This document shows positions 53,540-61,745 of a stretch of 64,000 nucleotides of DNA, piece after piece. The notes under the pieces are model-generated. The model ran no database searches, was not told the DNA's origin, and saw only the letters and a program-made list of their open reading frames with translations. The stretch covers positions 124,001 through 188,000 of the forward strand of contig NZ_JABXWI010000002.1 of the NCBI RefSeq assembly GCF_014930365.1. Direction: 5' to 3'. Position 1 is the stretch's first letter. Each line of letters starts with the position of its first letter. This stretch comes from Streptomyces caniscabiei. Lineage in GTDB: Bacteria > Actinomycetota > Actinomycetes > Streptomycetales > Streptomycetaceae. The translations under genes were made by a program, and so were the position numbers.

Positions 53540-54853
53540 ATGACCCTGCGACGACGGACCTTCCTCAGCATGAGCGCGGCCGGAGCGACGGGCATGGGCC
53601 TGTCCCTGCTCGGGGCAGGACAGGCACCGGCCGCCGCCGGGCCACTGGACACCGCGCCGACCACGCCGTTCGCGGTCGGCGTGCGCCGGTACAACTGGAC
53701 CCGCGGCAGCCGCCCGTGCACCACCTACGTCTACTACCCGGCCACCGGCACCCCCGGCGGCAACCCGGTGACGGACGCCCCGGTCGCAGGCGGGGTCTTC
53801 CCCGTCTACAACATGACCCACGGCCTCGGAAGCAGCCCGCAGAACTCCCTGTTCATCATCCGGGCCCTGGCCTCGGCGGGCTTCATCGTCCCCGCCCCGC
53901 ACTTCAACCACAACTTCAACGACGTCAACACCGGCAACACCTCCAAGGACGTCTCGCAGATCCTGACCAACACCCTCGCGCTCAACGCGAGCGGACCGCT
54001 GGCCGGACACATCAACACCGGCATCGGCGTCGGCGTCTCGGGCCACTCCCTGGGCGGCATGGTCACCCACGGTCTGCTGACCTCCTGGCCCGACAGCCGG
54101 ATCATCTCCGCCAACCCCCAGTCCTGCGTGGACATGGGCAACCCAGCCAGCTCGGTCTCGGCCAAGGTCCTGTTCGTCCACGGCGACCGGGACTCGACCA
54201 CGCAGTACTCCTCGGCCCGGCAGGCGTACTCGGAGATCACCTGGCCCAAGGCGTTCCTCACCTTCGTCGGCGGCAGCCACACCAGCTTCTGGAGCGACCA
54301 GCGCTTCCCGAGGACCGTCGTCGACTGGGCTCGCTGGACCATGTACGGCGACACCGCCGCACGGGACCGCCTCCCGGCTGACGCGTCCGGGTCCAACACC
54401 AGGTGGGAAGCCCAACTGGGTGACTCCCCCGGCGGCCCGGGCCTCTACACCCTGCTGGCCCAGCACAGCGGCAAGGCCGCCGAGATCAACGCGGCCTCCA
54501 CCGCCGCCGGCGCACAACTCGTCCAGCGGACCACCAACAGTCGCCCCAACCAGCAATTCGAGTTCGTCGACGCCGGCGACGGCCACGTCCGCGTCAAGGC
54601 ACTGCACAGTGGCCTGTTCCTCCAGCCCACGGGCACCGCGACCGGCGCGGATATCATCCAGCAGGCCGACACCAGCGCCACCAGCCAGCAGTGGCGCGTG
54701 GTCGATCACGGTGGTGGCGTGATCAGCCTCGTCAACCGGGAGTCCGGCCTGGCGATGGATGTCTGGGAGTACTCGACCGCCGACGGCGCCCGCATCGCCC
54801 AGTACACCTACAGCGGCAACCCCAACCAGCGCTTCACCCGCCGCCGCGTCTGA
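53540..54853 (+). CDS. Tat-exported alpha/beta hydrolase with C-terminal ricin-B lectin domain
   Basis: 437 residues from ATG 53540 (AAGGAG upstream). Tat-like signal 'LRRRTFLSMSAAGATG'. Residues 40-300 are a close paralogue of the hydrolase at 34960: 'TTYVYYPATGTPGGNPVTDA', 'NMTHGLGSSPQNSLFIIRAL', nucleophile 'GVSGHSLGGMVTHGL', acid 'FVHGDRDSTTQYSS', His 'FVGGSHTSFWSD'. Residues about 305-437 add a ricin-B trefoil with three repeats ('RPNQQFEFVD', 'SQQWRVVD', 'NPNQRFTRRR'). The lectin domain probably anchors it to galactose-containing polymer. The pair brackets the pectin locus. Confidence 0.9.
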   Translation: MTLRRRTFLSMSAAGATGMGLSLLGAGQAPAAAGPLDTAPTTPFAVGVRRYNWTRGSRPCTTYVYYPATGTPGGNPVTDAPVAGGVFPVYNMTHGLGSSPQNSLFIIRALASAGFIVPAPHFNHNFNDVNTGNTSKDVSQILTNTLALNASGPLAGHINTGIGVGVSGHSLGGMVTHGLLTSWPDSRIISANPQSCVDMGNPASSVSAKVLFVHGDRDSTTQYSSARQAYSEITWPKAFLTFVGGSHTSFWSDQRFPRTVVDWARWTMYGDTAARDRLPADASGSNTRWEAQLGDSPGGPGLYTLLAQHSGKAAEINAASTAAGAQLVQRTTNSRPNQQFEFVDAGDGHVRVKALHSGLFLQPTGTATGADIIQQADTSATSQQWRVVDHGGGVISLVNRESGLAMDVWEYSTADGARIAQYTYSGNPNQRFTRRRV

Positions 54854-55019
54854 CCGGCACGTGTCGGGGCACCGCTCGGGCAACAGTGCGGGCGGTGTCC
54901 CGACATGGCGCCGATGGTCCTTCACGACTGACCAAGGGGTGTGCAGCCTTCACGCCCGCCGCCCGAGCGTGCGCAGGAATACGTCCTTGGCCCACTGTCC
55001 GCCGCGTTACAGCTGGAAG

Positions 55020-55300
55020 GCACCTTGGACCCTGGCTGGCCACCACCGACGAGATCGACGACGTCCTGGCGCTCGGCATGTGGCTGGACGTCAACGGTGT
55101 CCGCCGTCAGACCAGCAACACCAAGACGATGATCTTCGACCCGTACTTCATCGTGCACTACCTGAGCCAGTTCCTCGTCCTGGAACCCGGCGACCTGATC
55201 AACACGGGCACCCCACCCGGCGTCGGTATGGGCTGACCCCGTCGGTGTGGCTGCGGCCAGGTGACGTGATGGAACTGGGTAGGGCTCGGGCCACAGCTAG
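55020..55300 (+). pseudogene. FAH-family protein, C-terminal remnant
   Basis: The frame ending at 55236 reads 'LGPWLATTDEIDDVLALGMW', 'LDVNGVRRQTSNTKTMIFDP' and 'YLSQFLVLEPGDLINTGTPP', the C-terminal half of a fumarylacetoacetate-hydrolase-family protein. The last part continues shifted as 'VWLRPGDVMELG'. The metal-binding half is missing. The subfamily differs from the FAH proteins at 6.2 and 11.5 kb and looks like those in sugar-acid (2-keto-3-deoxy acid) pathways. The preceding 165 bases hold nothing clear. Confidence 0.8.
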
Positions 55301-55310
55301 CATTCGCCCC

Positions 55311-56307
55311 ATGCGCGCCTTCGTGCTGACTGCCCCTGGGGAGTACGGGGTGCAGCAGGTCCCTGCACCGGTGGCCGCCCCCGGCGAACCAGACGTCTCG
55401 GCGTGTGCGGCACCGACATGGAGTTCTTCACCGGCGAGATGGCCTACCTCCGCCAAGGGCACTCCGCCTTCCCGATGAGGCTGGGCCACGAGTGGACCGG
55501 TCGCGTGGCGGCGGTCGGCTCCGGGGTCGACCCCGCGTGGGTTGTGGGCGACGGATCATGGGCGACACCATGCTCGGCTGCCGCACCTGCCGCCGCTGCC
55601 TACGCGGCCACCAGCACGTGTGCGAGATACGGCAGGAACTCGGCATACGAGGGGAGCGGCAGGTGCCCTCGCGGAGCAACTCGCGGTGCCGGCCTCCTCG
55701 TTGCACATATGCGTGACTCCGTCGACGCCGTACTGGGCGAGCTGGTGGAGCCGGGCGGCAACGCCATGCGCGCCGCCCGGGCCACCGCCCCGCAACCCGG
55801 AGACCGCACCCTGATCCTGGGCCCGGGAACCATCGGCTGCTGGTCGCGATGTTCCTCCGCGCCGCCGGTACGGAAGTGCATCTGCTGGGCCGCACCCAAA
55901 GCTCGCTCGCCTTCGCCCGCGAGCTGGGCTTCGCGCACGTATGGACGGAGGAATCCGTTCCGGACCTGCCGTTCGACGCTGTCGTCGACGCGTCGAACGC
56001 CACCCATCTACCCGACCTGGCAATGGACTTGGTCGAGCCGGCCGCGTCGTGTACGTGGGACTGGCCGGGGAACCCAGCAGCATCGACACCCGCACGCTGG
56101 CACTCAGGACGTGACGGCGGTCTGCATCCTGTCGGCCTCCCCCGGCCTCGACGACACCATCCGGGCCTATGCCGGCGGATCGGTGGACCCCAGGCCGCTC
56201 GTCGCCGCGACCGCAGGCCTGGAACAGGCCGTTCCCGTGCTCGCCGGTGAACGTCCGGCCGACGCCGGGCCGGGCCCAAGGTTCATGTCGACCCGCGGCT
56301 GGGCTGA
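55311..56307 (+). pseudogene. Zinc-dependent alcohol dehydrogenase, multiply frameshifted
   Basis: ATG 55311 starts 'MRAFVLTAPGEYGVQQVPAP'. The rest is scattered over three frames. 'CGTDMEFFTGEM' and 'AFPMRLGHEWTGRVAAVGSG' are the catalytic zinc site, and 'CRTCRRCLRGHQHVC' the structural zinc Cys cluster. 'PGDRTLILGPGTIG' is the Rossmann loop. 'MFLRAAGTEVHLLGRTQSSL' and 'DDTIRAYAGGSVDPRPLVAA' lead to 'KVHVDPRLG' at 56307. It is a medium-chain dehydrogenase of the sugar/threonine dehydrogenase type. With the FAH remnant before it, it suggests a lost oxidative sugar pathway. Confidence 0.8.
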
Positions 56308-56309
56308 GG

Positions 56310-56600
56310 AGGCGAGGACCGGGCCACCGGGTGCTGGGACACCGTCACCTCACCCAGGGTGACGGCCGCGCCCTCGGCGAGCACCCGCACGTCCCAGCGG
56401 TGCAGTTCCAGCTCGTCCCCAGCCGCGTACCGCCCAGAGCCGGCGATGCCCCTCAGTGCTGCGGGCAACCGGACGAGGGCCCGCTCCCGAGGCGACCTGC
56501 GTCGACCTGGCGCGTGGTGGCGGCAGGCCACCGGCCGAAGTACGGGTGATCGTACCCGGCGAGGACGGTGGCGCCGTCGGTGGTGACCCCACTGCCCGTC
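56310..56600 (-). pseudogene. GH42 beta-galactosidase, C-terminal remnant
   Basis: Minus-strand frames give 'VLAGYDHPYFGRWPAATTR' and then, after shifts, 'GDELELHRWDVRVLAEGAAV'. These match the trimerisation-domain and beta-domain endings of GH42 enzymes. Barrel and catalytic residues are absent. It is not a copy of the GH42 at 18.1 kb, whose end differs. It adjoins the decayed FAH/dehydrogenase pair, so these pieces probably come from one lost galactoside operon. Confidence 0.65.
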
Positions 56601-56633
56601 TCGTGGCCGCGGCCGTCCCGTCGCGCCATCTCG

Positions 56634-57566
56634 TCACGGCGTCGTGCCGGCGCCGTCGCCGAGGACGTCCGCTCGCCGGCCGCGCAGGGAGCTGACCCCA
56701 GGATGGCCACACCGATCCGCCTGCTGTGCTCGCGCGGCAATGAGTGTGTTGGCCAGGAGCATGGCGATGGTCATCGGGCCCACGCCGCCGGGGACGGGAG
56801 TGACGAAGGCCGCGGTGCCGACGACGGCGTCGGTGTCCACGTCCCCGCACAGACCCGCCGTGGAGCGGTGGATGCCGACGTCGATCACGGTGGCGCCGGG
56901 CTTGACAGCGTCAACGCCGATGAGACCCGGGATGCCGGCCGCCACGACCAGGACGTCGGCGCGGCGGCACACGGCGGCCAGGTCGCGGGTGCGGGAGTGG
57001 CAGATCGTGACGGTCGCGTTCCTCTCCAGCAGCAGCTGGCCCATCGGCTTCCCGACCAAGGCGCTGCGGCCGACGACGACGGCTTCGGCCCCCTCGAGAG
57101 GAATCCGGTGGGCGTCGAGCAGGGCCATCACCCCAGAGGGAGTGCAGGGTCGCAGGCCGGGGCTGCCCTGGGCGAGCAATCCGGCGTTCACGGTGGTCAG
57201 GCCGTCGACGTCCTTGTGCGCCGGGATGCGCGCGAGCAGGGCGGCGGCGTCCAGGTGGGCCGGTGTCGGCAGTTGCAGGAGGATCCCTGAGACCGCCGGG
57301 TCGGCCGCCAGTTCGTCGATGAGCGCGGCAGCGTCATCCTGAATTGTCTCGGCTGGAAGATGCCGGTGCAGGTCGGTCATGCCGGCCGCGGTGCAGGCGC
57401 GGCGCTTGTTCCGGACGTACACCTCGCTCGCCGGGTCGTCGCCTATGAGGACGGTGGCCAGGCCGGGCGCGTTCCCCCCAGCGTCCACGAGTGCGGCGAC
57501 GCCGGAGGCGACGTCTGAACGGACCTGCCGGGCAACGGTGGTGCCGTCGATGAGCTGCGCGGTCAC
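56634..57566 (-). CDS. folD: FolD-type methylenetetrahydrofolate dehydrogenase/cyclohydrolase
   Basis: 310 residues from GTG 57566. Catalytic 'SEVYVRNKRRAC' (Tyr-x3-Lys), Gln in 'SGILLQLPTP' and Asp in 'HKDVDGLTTVNAG' are present, as is NADP loop 'EGAEAVVVGRSALVGKPMGQ' and 'GGVGPMTIAMLLANTL'. The usual 'DVDGFHPxN' reads 'DVDGLTTVN'. A 25-residue Arg/Gly-rich tail follows. It oxidises CH2-THF to formyl-THF. As last gene of the O-demethylation operon it would recycle methyl-derived C1 units rather than serve only biosynthesis. Confidence 0.92.
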   Translation of the reverse strand: MTAQLIDGTTVARQVRSDVASGVAALVDAGGNAPGLATVLIGDDPASEVYVRNKRRACTAAGMTDLHRHLPAETIQDDAAALIDELAADPAVSGILLQLPTPAHLDAAALLARIPAHKDVDGLTTVNAGLLAQGSPGLRPCTPSGVMALLDAHRIPLEGAEAVVVGRSALVGKPMGQLLLERNATVTICHSRTRDLAAVCRRADVLVVAAGIPGLIGVDAVKPGATVIDVGIHRSTAGLCGDVDTDAVVGTAAFVTPVPGGVGPMTIAMLLANTLIAARAQQADRCGHPGVSSLRGRRADVLGDGAGTTP

Positions 57567-57587
57567 GAGAATCCCTTGGAAGACGAT

Positions 57588-58532
57588 TCAGAAGACGATG
57601 GTGGAGTTGCCGTGGACGGCGAGCCGGTCCTCCAGGTGCGCGCGCACGGCGCGTGAGAGAACGGCGCGCTCGACATCGGCGCCGAGGCGTACGAGGTCGG
57701 CGGCGGTGTGCCGGTGGTCGACCCGGACGACGTCCTGGTCGATGATCGGGCCCTCGTCCAGATCGGCGGTGACGTAGTGGGCGGTCGCACCGACCAGCTT
57801 CACGCCGCGGTCCTTGGCCTTCTGGTACGGGCCGGCCCCGATGAAGGCGGGCAGGAAGCTGTGGTGGATGTTGATCAGCGGACAGCCGACCGCTTCGAGG
57901 AAGGAGGGCGTGATGATCTGCATGTACCGCGCCAGCACGACGAGGTCGACGTTGCCGCGCAGCAGGTCGAGGATGCGGCTCTCCGCCTCGGCGCGGTTGT
58001 CCCGGGTGGCGGGGACGTGGATGTAAGGCACCCCGAAGGGCCGAACCTCGTCGGCGAGGTCGGGGTGGTTGGACACGACCATGACCACGTTCATGTCCAG
58101 TTGGCCGCGACGGTGACGCCAGAGCAGGTCGAGCACGCAGTGGTCGGTCTTGGACACCATGATGGCCACACGTTTGGGCCGGGCGGCCTCGGTGAGGCGG
58201 TGAGTCATGCCCCAGCGCTGAGCGACGCCGGTTTCGAACGCACGGTCCAATTCATCCCGGGCTGCGGACAGGCCGGGCAGGTGGAACCCGGTGCGCTGGA
58301 AAAGGGTGCCGCCGACGGCAGTCGTCGAGAACTGGTCCAGGCTCGTGATGTTCGCACCGGCCTCGGCCAGGAACGTGCTCACTGCCGAGACCACGCCCGG
58401 CCGGTCGGGGCACTGGATCAGCAGACGCCCGTGGTCGGCTCGGTCCTCAGGGATCCCGCCCTCACGCGAAGTGCTCCCTCGGGACGTGGTGGGCGCGGAC
58501 GCGGTTCGTGCGGACGTGGTGGGTGCGGACAT
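57588..58532 (-). CDS. purU: Formyltetrahydrofolate deformylase
   Basis: 314 residues from ATG 58532, placed five bases after GGAG; an alternative ATG 58598 overlaps the metF stop (ATGA) and would add 22 residues. A low-complexity Thr/Ser/Ala leader is followed by the ACT domain ('LLIQCPDRPGVVSAVSTFLA'). The formyl-transferase fold follows: 'VDLVVLARYMQIITP', 'LINIHHSFLPAFIGAGPYQK' (catalytic His) and 'VGATAHYVTADLDEGPIIDQ' (catalytic Asp). It releases formate and regenerates free THF, the acceptor needed by the LigM-like demethylase. Twenty-one bases separate it from folD. Confidence 0.93.
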   Translation of the reverse strand: MSAPTTSARTASAPTTSRGSTSREGGIPEDRADHGRLLIQCPDRPGVVSAVSTFLAEAGANITSLDQFSTTAVGGTLFQRTGFHLPGLSAARDELDRAFETGVAQRWGMTHRLTEAARPKRVAIMVSKTDHCVLDLLWRHRRGQLDMNVVMVVSNHPDLADEVRPFGVPYIHVPATRDNRAEAESRILDLLRGNVDLVVLARYMQIITPSFLEAVGCPLINIHHSFLPAFIGAGPYQKAKDRGVKLVGATAHYVTADLDEGPIIDQDVVRVDHRHTAADLVRLGADVERAVLSRAVRAHLEDRLAVHGNSTIVF

Positions 58533-58594
58533 GGCGACTCCGGTTTGATGGGCAGGGTGAGTACGCGCCGGCACAGTGCTGGTCGCGGCGTCGG

Positions 58595-59458
58595 TCATGT
58601 CAGGTCCGAGAGAAGACGCCGGCGCCACGCCTCGGTCGGCGCGAGATCGTTGAAGGTGAAGACGTGGAACCCGGCGACGGCGTCGTCGGCCTCCCCGAGA
58701 TGGGGCGCGAGCCCCGAGAGCAAGGCGTCCGGCCGATAGCCGCCGGGGAGGAAGAAGCGCCGGAGCAGGGTCTGCTGCTTCTTCAGGAACTTCGCCGACT
58801 CCCCGAGGCCCAGTCCGCCTGCGACGCGCAACAGCTTCTGCCGGTGGACGGCACCGGGGAGGCCGACGTGGACCGGCAGGTTGACGTCGTAGGCGCGGAC
58901 CCGGTGGATCCACGCCAGGATGGCTCGGGGATCGAAGACGATCTGCGTCGTGATGTGCGTGGCGAGCGGCGCCTTGTCCGCCAGCGCCTGCATCAGCACC
59001 TGCTCCGATACGTCCGGATGGCCCTCGGGATGACCGCCGATCCCGATGTCGGTGAAGCCGTGGTCCAGTTCGTGCACCGCCCGTAGCAGCGCCAGAGCGT
59101 CGGCGAACGCCGTCGTCGTGGCGGTACGGTCGCCTCCGACCACGAACACGCCGGTGATACCGGCGTCGCGGCACCTGCCGACGAGACCGGCCAGGTGCTG
59201 GTGGTCCCTCACTTGCTGGGCCGACAGGTGCGGTGACACGGCATAACCGTGGCCCGCGAGCGCGACCGCCAGGTCGATGGTCGCGTCCTGTCCCTTGGCC
59301 GGTGAGGCGGTCACGGTGAGCGGAACGTCGGTCGGGACGTGGTCGCGGACGGCCTGCTCGGTCTTGGCGAACGGGATGACCTCGTAGCCGAGACCCCTCA
59401 CGGCCCGGACAAGGTCAGCGCGCACGATCACGTCGTGCTGGGAGTGGAGTCGGTTCAC
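58595..59458 (-). CDS. Methylenetetrahydrofolate reductase (MetF family)
   Basis: 287 residues from GTG 59458 ('GAGAGG' upstream). MetF barrel features: 'GITGVFVVGGDRTATTTAFA', 'DIGIGGHPEGHPDVSEQVLM', 'THITTQIVFDPRAILAWIHR' (FAD/folate-binding segment) and 'NLPVHVGLPGAVHRQKLLRV'. In O-demethylation operons MetF runs backwards, oxidising methyl-THF made by LigM to CH2-THF for FolD. It lies 38 bases after the ligM-like gene. No methionine genes adjoin, which supports the catabolic role. Confidence 0.9.
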   Translation of the reverse strand: MNRLHSQHDVIVRADLVRAVRGLGYEVIPFAKTEQAVRDHVPTDVPLTVTASPAKGQDATIDLAVALAGHGYAVSPHLSAQQVRDHQHLAGLVGRCRDAGITGVFVVGGDRTATTTAFADALALLRAVHELDHGFTDIGIGGHPEGHPDVSEQVLMQALADKAPLATHITTQIVFDPRAILAWIHRVRAYDVNLPVHVGLPGAVHRQKLLRVAGGLGLGESAKFLKKQQTLLRRFFLPGGYRPDALLSGLAPHLGEADDAVAGFHVFTFNDLAPTEAWRRRLLSDLT

Positions 59459-59496
59459 GGTCGGCCTCTCGGATGGGGGGCGAGTGGTCCGGCACA

Positions 59497-60873
59497 TCAG
59501 TGCTGAGCCGGCGGCCGGTTCCGTACCGTGGCCCGGATGGTGGTCTGCACGTGGTGGGGTTCGCTGAGCGGCCGGCCGGCTCCGCCGTCGGGCTCGCCCC
59601 ACAGGACCTCGACGCGGTCGCCGTCGGTCAAGGACTCGTCGAGGATGGCGATGGTCACCACGCGCCCGACGTTGACGGTGTAGCCACCCCACGTGGACAG
59701 GCCCACGAGGCGATCGCCCTGCATCACGCTGTCCAGGTAGATCGTGGCGGGGTTCAGGTTGGGCAGGCTGAGCAGCTTGGGTCGGGGACCGTCTCCGAAG
59801 AAGCCGGCCCGGACCACCTCCATGACGTCGTCGGTGTCCCACTCCAGCCAGCGCTTGAGGCGCTTGGGTCCCTGGGCCGCCTGCTCGAGGGCTGTGCGGC
59901 CGATGAAGTCGTGGTCGAGCTTGACGATGGAGCCGTAGCCCAGCTCCCAGGGGTAGAAGTAGTAGTCCTGGATGTCGTCCGAGACGTAACTGCCCTCGAT
60001 GGTGATCATGCCCTCCATCCCGAAACCGGGCAGGTGCTGCCGGTAGGCGGCCGTCTCCGGGGAGCTGTAGACGGCGGACGGGACGGCGGGGATCCACCCG
60101 GACTCGACCGTCGAGGACAGGTAGGACACGGCCCCGCCCTGGCGCAGGCCGCTCTGCGCGCCGGCGTACAACAGCGTCTCCAGGACGCGGGGGCCGTGCT
60201 CCACCGGGCCGAAGAGCTCCAGGCCGGTGTACTCCTCGCCCGGCACGCCCGCCATCGTGTGGTTCAGGGCGCGAACCGGGGTCCCCGCGATCTCGAAGGA
60301 GCCCATGCGGAAGAACGGAATGCGATCGATCGGGCCGCCGACGGCGCGTTCCAGGATCTCCTGGGTGCGAGGGCCGTTGAGCTGGTATCGGTAGTGCTGT
60401 CGGCGGCCCAGCGGGTTGTAGACCGACGCCGGGTCCACGCTGAACTCGACGTCGTAGTCGCCCTGTTGAGCTTGGAACTGCACCCAGTTGGCCGCCTGGG
60501 GGACACCGACCAAGCTCAGGTGGTCCTCCTCGAGGCCGAACAGGATGCAGTCGCCGATGTAGCGGCCGTCCGGCCCGACGGCGACGAACTGCTTGGCGCG
60601 GTCGCGGCCGAGGGTTGCCGGGCTGTTGACGCCGGTGTCGCTGATCAAGCGCTTCACGTCGGGCCCAGTGATGTGCACCTCGGTCATGTGGTGGGACTGG
60701 TCGAACAGGACGCAAGCGTTCTTCCAGGCCCACTGCTCGTTGTGCCAGCTCGTGTACTCCTGGGCGTAGGTGAACGGGTAGTGCGTGGCGGGATTGGTCC
60801 GCAGCATCGCCAGCGGGCCCCCGCTGCGGTCGATGCGCTGCTGCAGGGTCTCGACGTGCGGTTGGTCGGTCAC
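59497..60873 (-). CDS. Tetrahydrofolate-dependent aromatic O-demethylase (LigM/DesA-like, GcvT family)
   Basis: 458 residues from GTG 60873 behind AGGAGG. Aminomethyltransferase (GcvT) fold: 'YTSWHNEQWAWKNACVLFDQ', 'RLISDTGVNSPATLGRDRAK', 'QLNGPRTQEILERAVGGPID', 'MEGMITIEGSYVSDDIQDYY', and C-terminal beta-barrel 'VVTIAILDESLTDGDRVEVL'. The length and the 'FDQSHHMTEV' and 'GPKRLKRWLEWDTDDV' stretches match vanillate/syringate O-demethylases rather than glycine-cleavage T-protein (about 370 residues). It transfers the methoxyl methyl group to THF. It heads the operon with metF, purU and folD, a complete C1 disposal chain. Confidence 0.9.
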   Translation of the reverse strand: MTDQPHVETLQQRIDRSGGPLAMLRTNPATHYPFTYAQEYTSWHNEQWAWKNACVLFDQSHHMTEVHITGPDVKRLISDTGVNSPATLGRDRAKQFVAVGPDGRYIGDCILFGLEEDHLSLVGVPQAANWVQFQAQQGDYDVEFSVDPASVYNPLGRRQHYRYQLNGPRTQEILERAVGGPIDRIPFFRMGSFEIAGTPVRALNHTMAGVPGEEYTGLELFGPVEHGPRVLETLLYAGAQSGLRQGGAVSYLSSTVESGWIPAVPSAVYSSPETAAYRQHLPGFGMEGMITIEGSYVSDDIQDYYFYPWELGYGSIVKLDHDFIGRTALEQAAQGPKRLKRWLEWDTDDVMEVVRAGFFGDGPRPKLLSLPNLNPATIYLDSVMQGDRLVGLSTWGGYTVNVGRVVTIAILDESLTDGDRVEVLWGEPDGGAGRPLSEPHHVQTTIRATVRNRPPAQH

Positions 60874-61010
60874 GGGGTGCCTCCTGGGTGGGTGGTGGTC
60901 GGCGGGGCGCCGGGGTCGCTGCGACGAGATGCCGGGCAGTGCGTCGCGCTGGAGCGCGCGGAGAGGGCACCGCCCGGGCCTGGCATGCTCGGGGCGACTC
61001 CGTTCACTGG

Positions 61011-61350
61011 TCACCCGCCGCGGAGGTCCTCGTTCACGCAGCGGTTGCGCTGACGGCCGGGGCCGATGATGGAGCTGCCGGCGACGTCGACGGCAGAGAA
61101 GAAGCGGCCGCCGTGGTGGGCACCGTTTCCCGGCCGGAGACCCTCAAGGACGAGGTCCTGGAGCCGCACCCGTGAAGGACCATCTCGTCGGCGGCCAGTC
61201 CTGCGTCACCTCGCCGTTGACCTGTAGGACGATCCGCACGGCGTCGCGGTCGGCCAAGGGCGCCGGCACGACGAATGGCCCGAACGGCTCGGCGCGGCAT
61301 GTAATGGTTTCAGGCACCGGTCCGTCGCCGAACTGAGCGGCGAACAGCGA
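61011..61350 (-). pseudogene. FAH-family protein, C-terminal remnant
   Basis: Minus-strand frames read 'RAEPFGPFVVPAPLADRDAV' with 'RIVLQVNGEVTQD'. After a deletion comes 'GNGAHHGGRFFSAVDVAGSS' with 'IIGPGRQRNRCVNEDL', ending at the stop 61011-61013. The last part aligns with the end of the FAH protein at 6217 ('GNGIHWGRLLRDGDVMDGSV', 'AQRTRCV'). It is therefore a dead relative of that gene, next to the demethylase operon, and a fourth FAH gene in the window. Confidence 0.75.
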
Positions 61351-61364
61351 CGTGAACGCTGTTT

Positions 61365-61745
61365 CCGGCGACGAAGCCGAGCGGCGGCTTCATCCCCATC
61401 GGCGGCATCGGCGACCTGCTCCGCACCCCTGGGGAACTGGGCTGGTCCTGTGGCGTCGACCTGCACGGCCGCGACTTCCTCCGCCGCGACGCGCTTCTCA
61501 CCCAGGCGGCTGACGGCGGTCCGCGCCGGTTCGCCGGGCTGGTCGGGAACACCGAGGAGCCGCATCCCGTGCTCGGCACAGGCGGCCGTCGGGGCGGCCC
61601 GGACGGTGTTGACGTCGTAGCTGTCGCCCCAAGTCCGGTACAGGATTCCCTCCGCGGGTGGACCGAAGGTTGCCAGGCGGTCCAGGTCCCAGCGGCCGTC
61701 CCGGCGGGCCGGCTGCGCGGCGAAGCGGCTGCGCGGCCGTTGTGA
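61365..61745 (+). pseudogene. LigM/GcvT-family protein, C-terminal remnant on the opposite strand
   Basis: An open plus-strand frame reads 'GGFIPIGGIGDLLRTPGELG', 'WSCGVDLHGRDFLRRDALLT' and 'GGPRRFAGLVGNTEE'. It parallels the segment 'GMITIEGSYVSDD...WELGYGSIVKLDHDFIGRTAL' of the intact demethylase at 59.5 kb but is divergent. No start or N-terminal half is present. It looks like a second, lost demethylase overlapped by FAH debris of the other strand. Confidence 0.5.

Noticed and set aside
53252..54925. Minus-strand open frame of 557 codons opposite the lectin hydrolase
   Set aside because: The plus strand carries a signal peptide, catalytic motifs and ricin repeats; the minus frame is Gly/Val-rich shadow.
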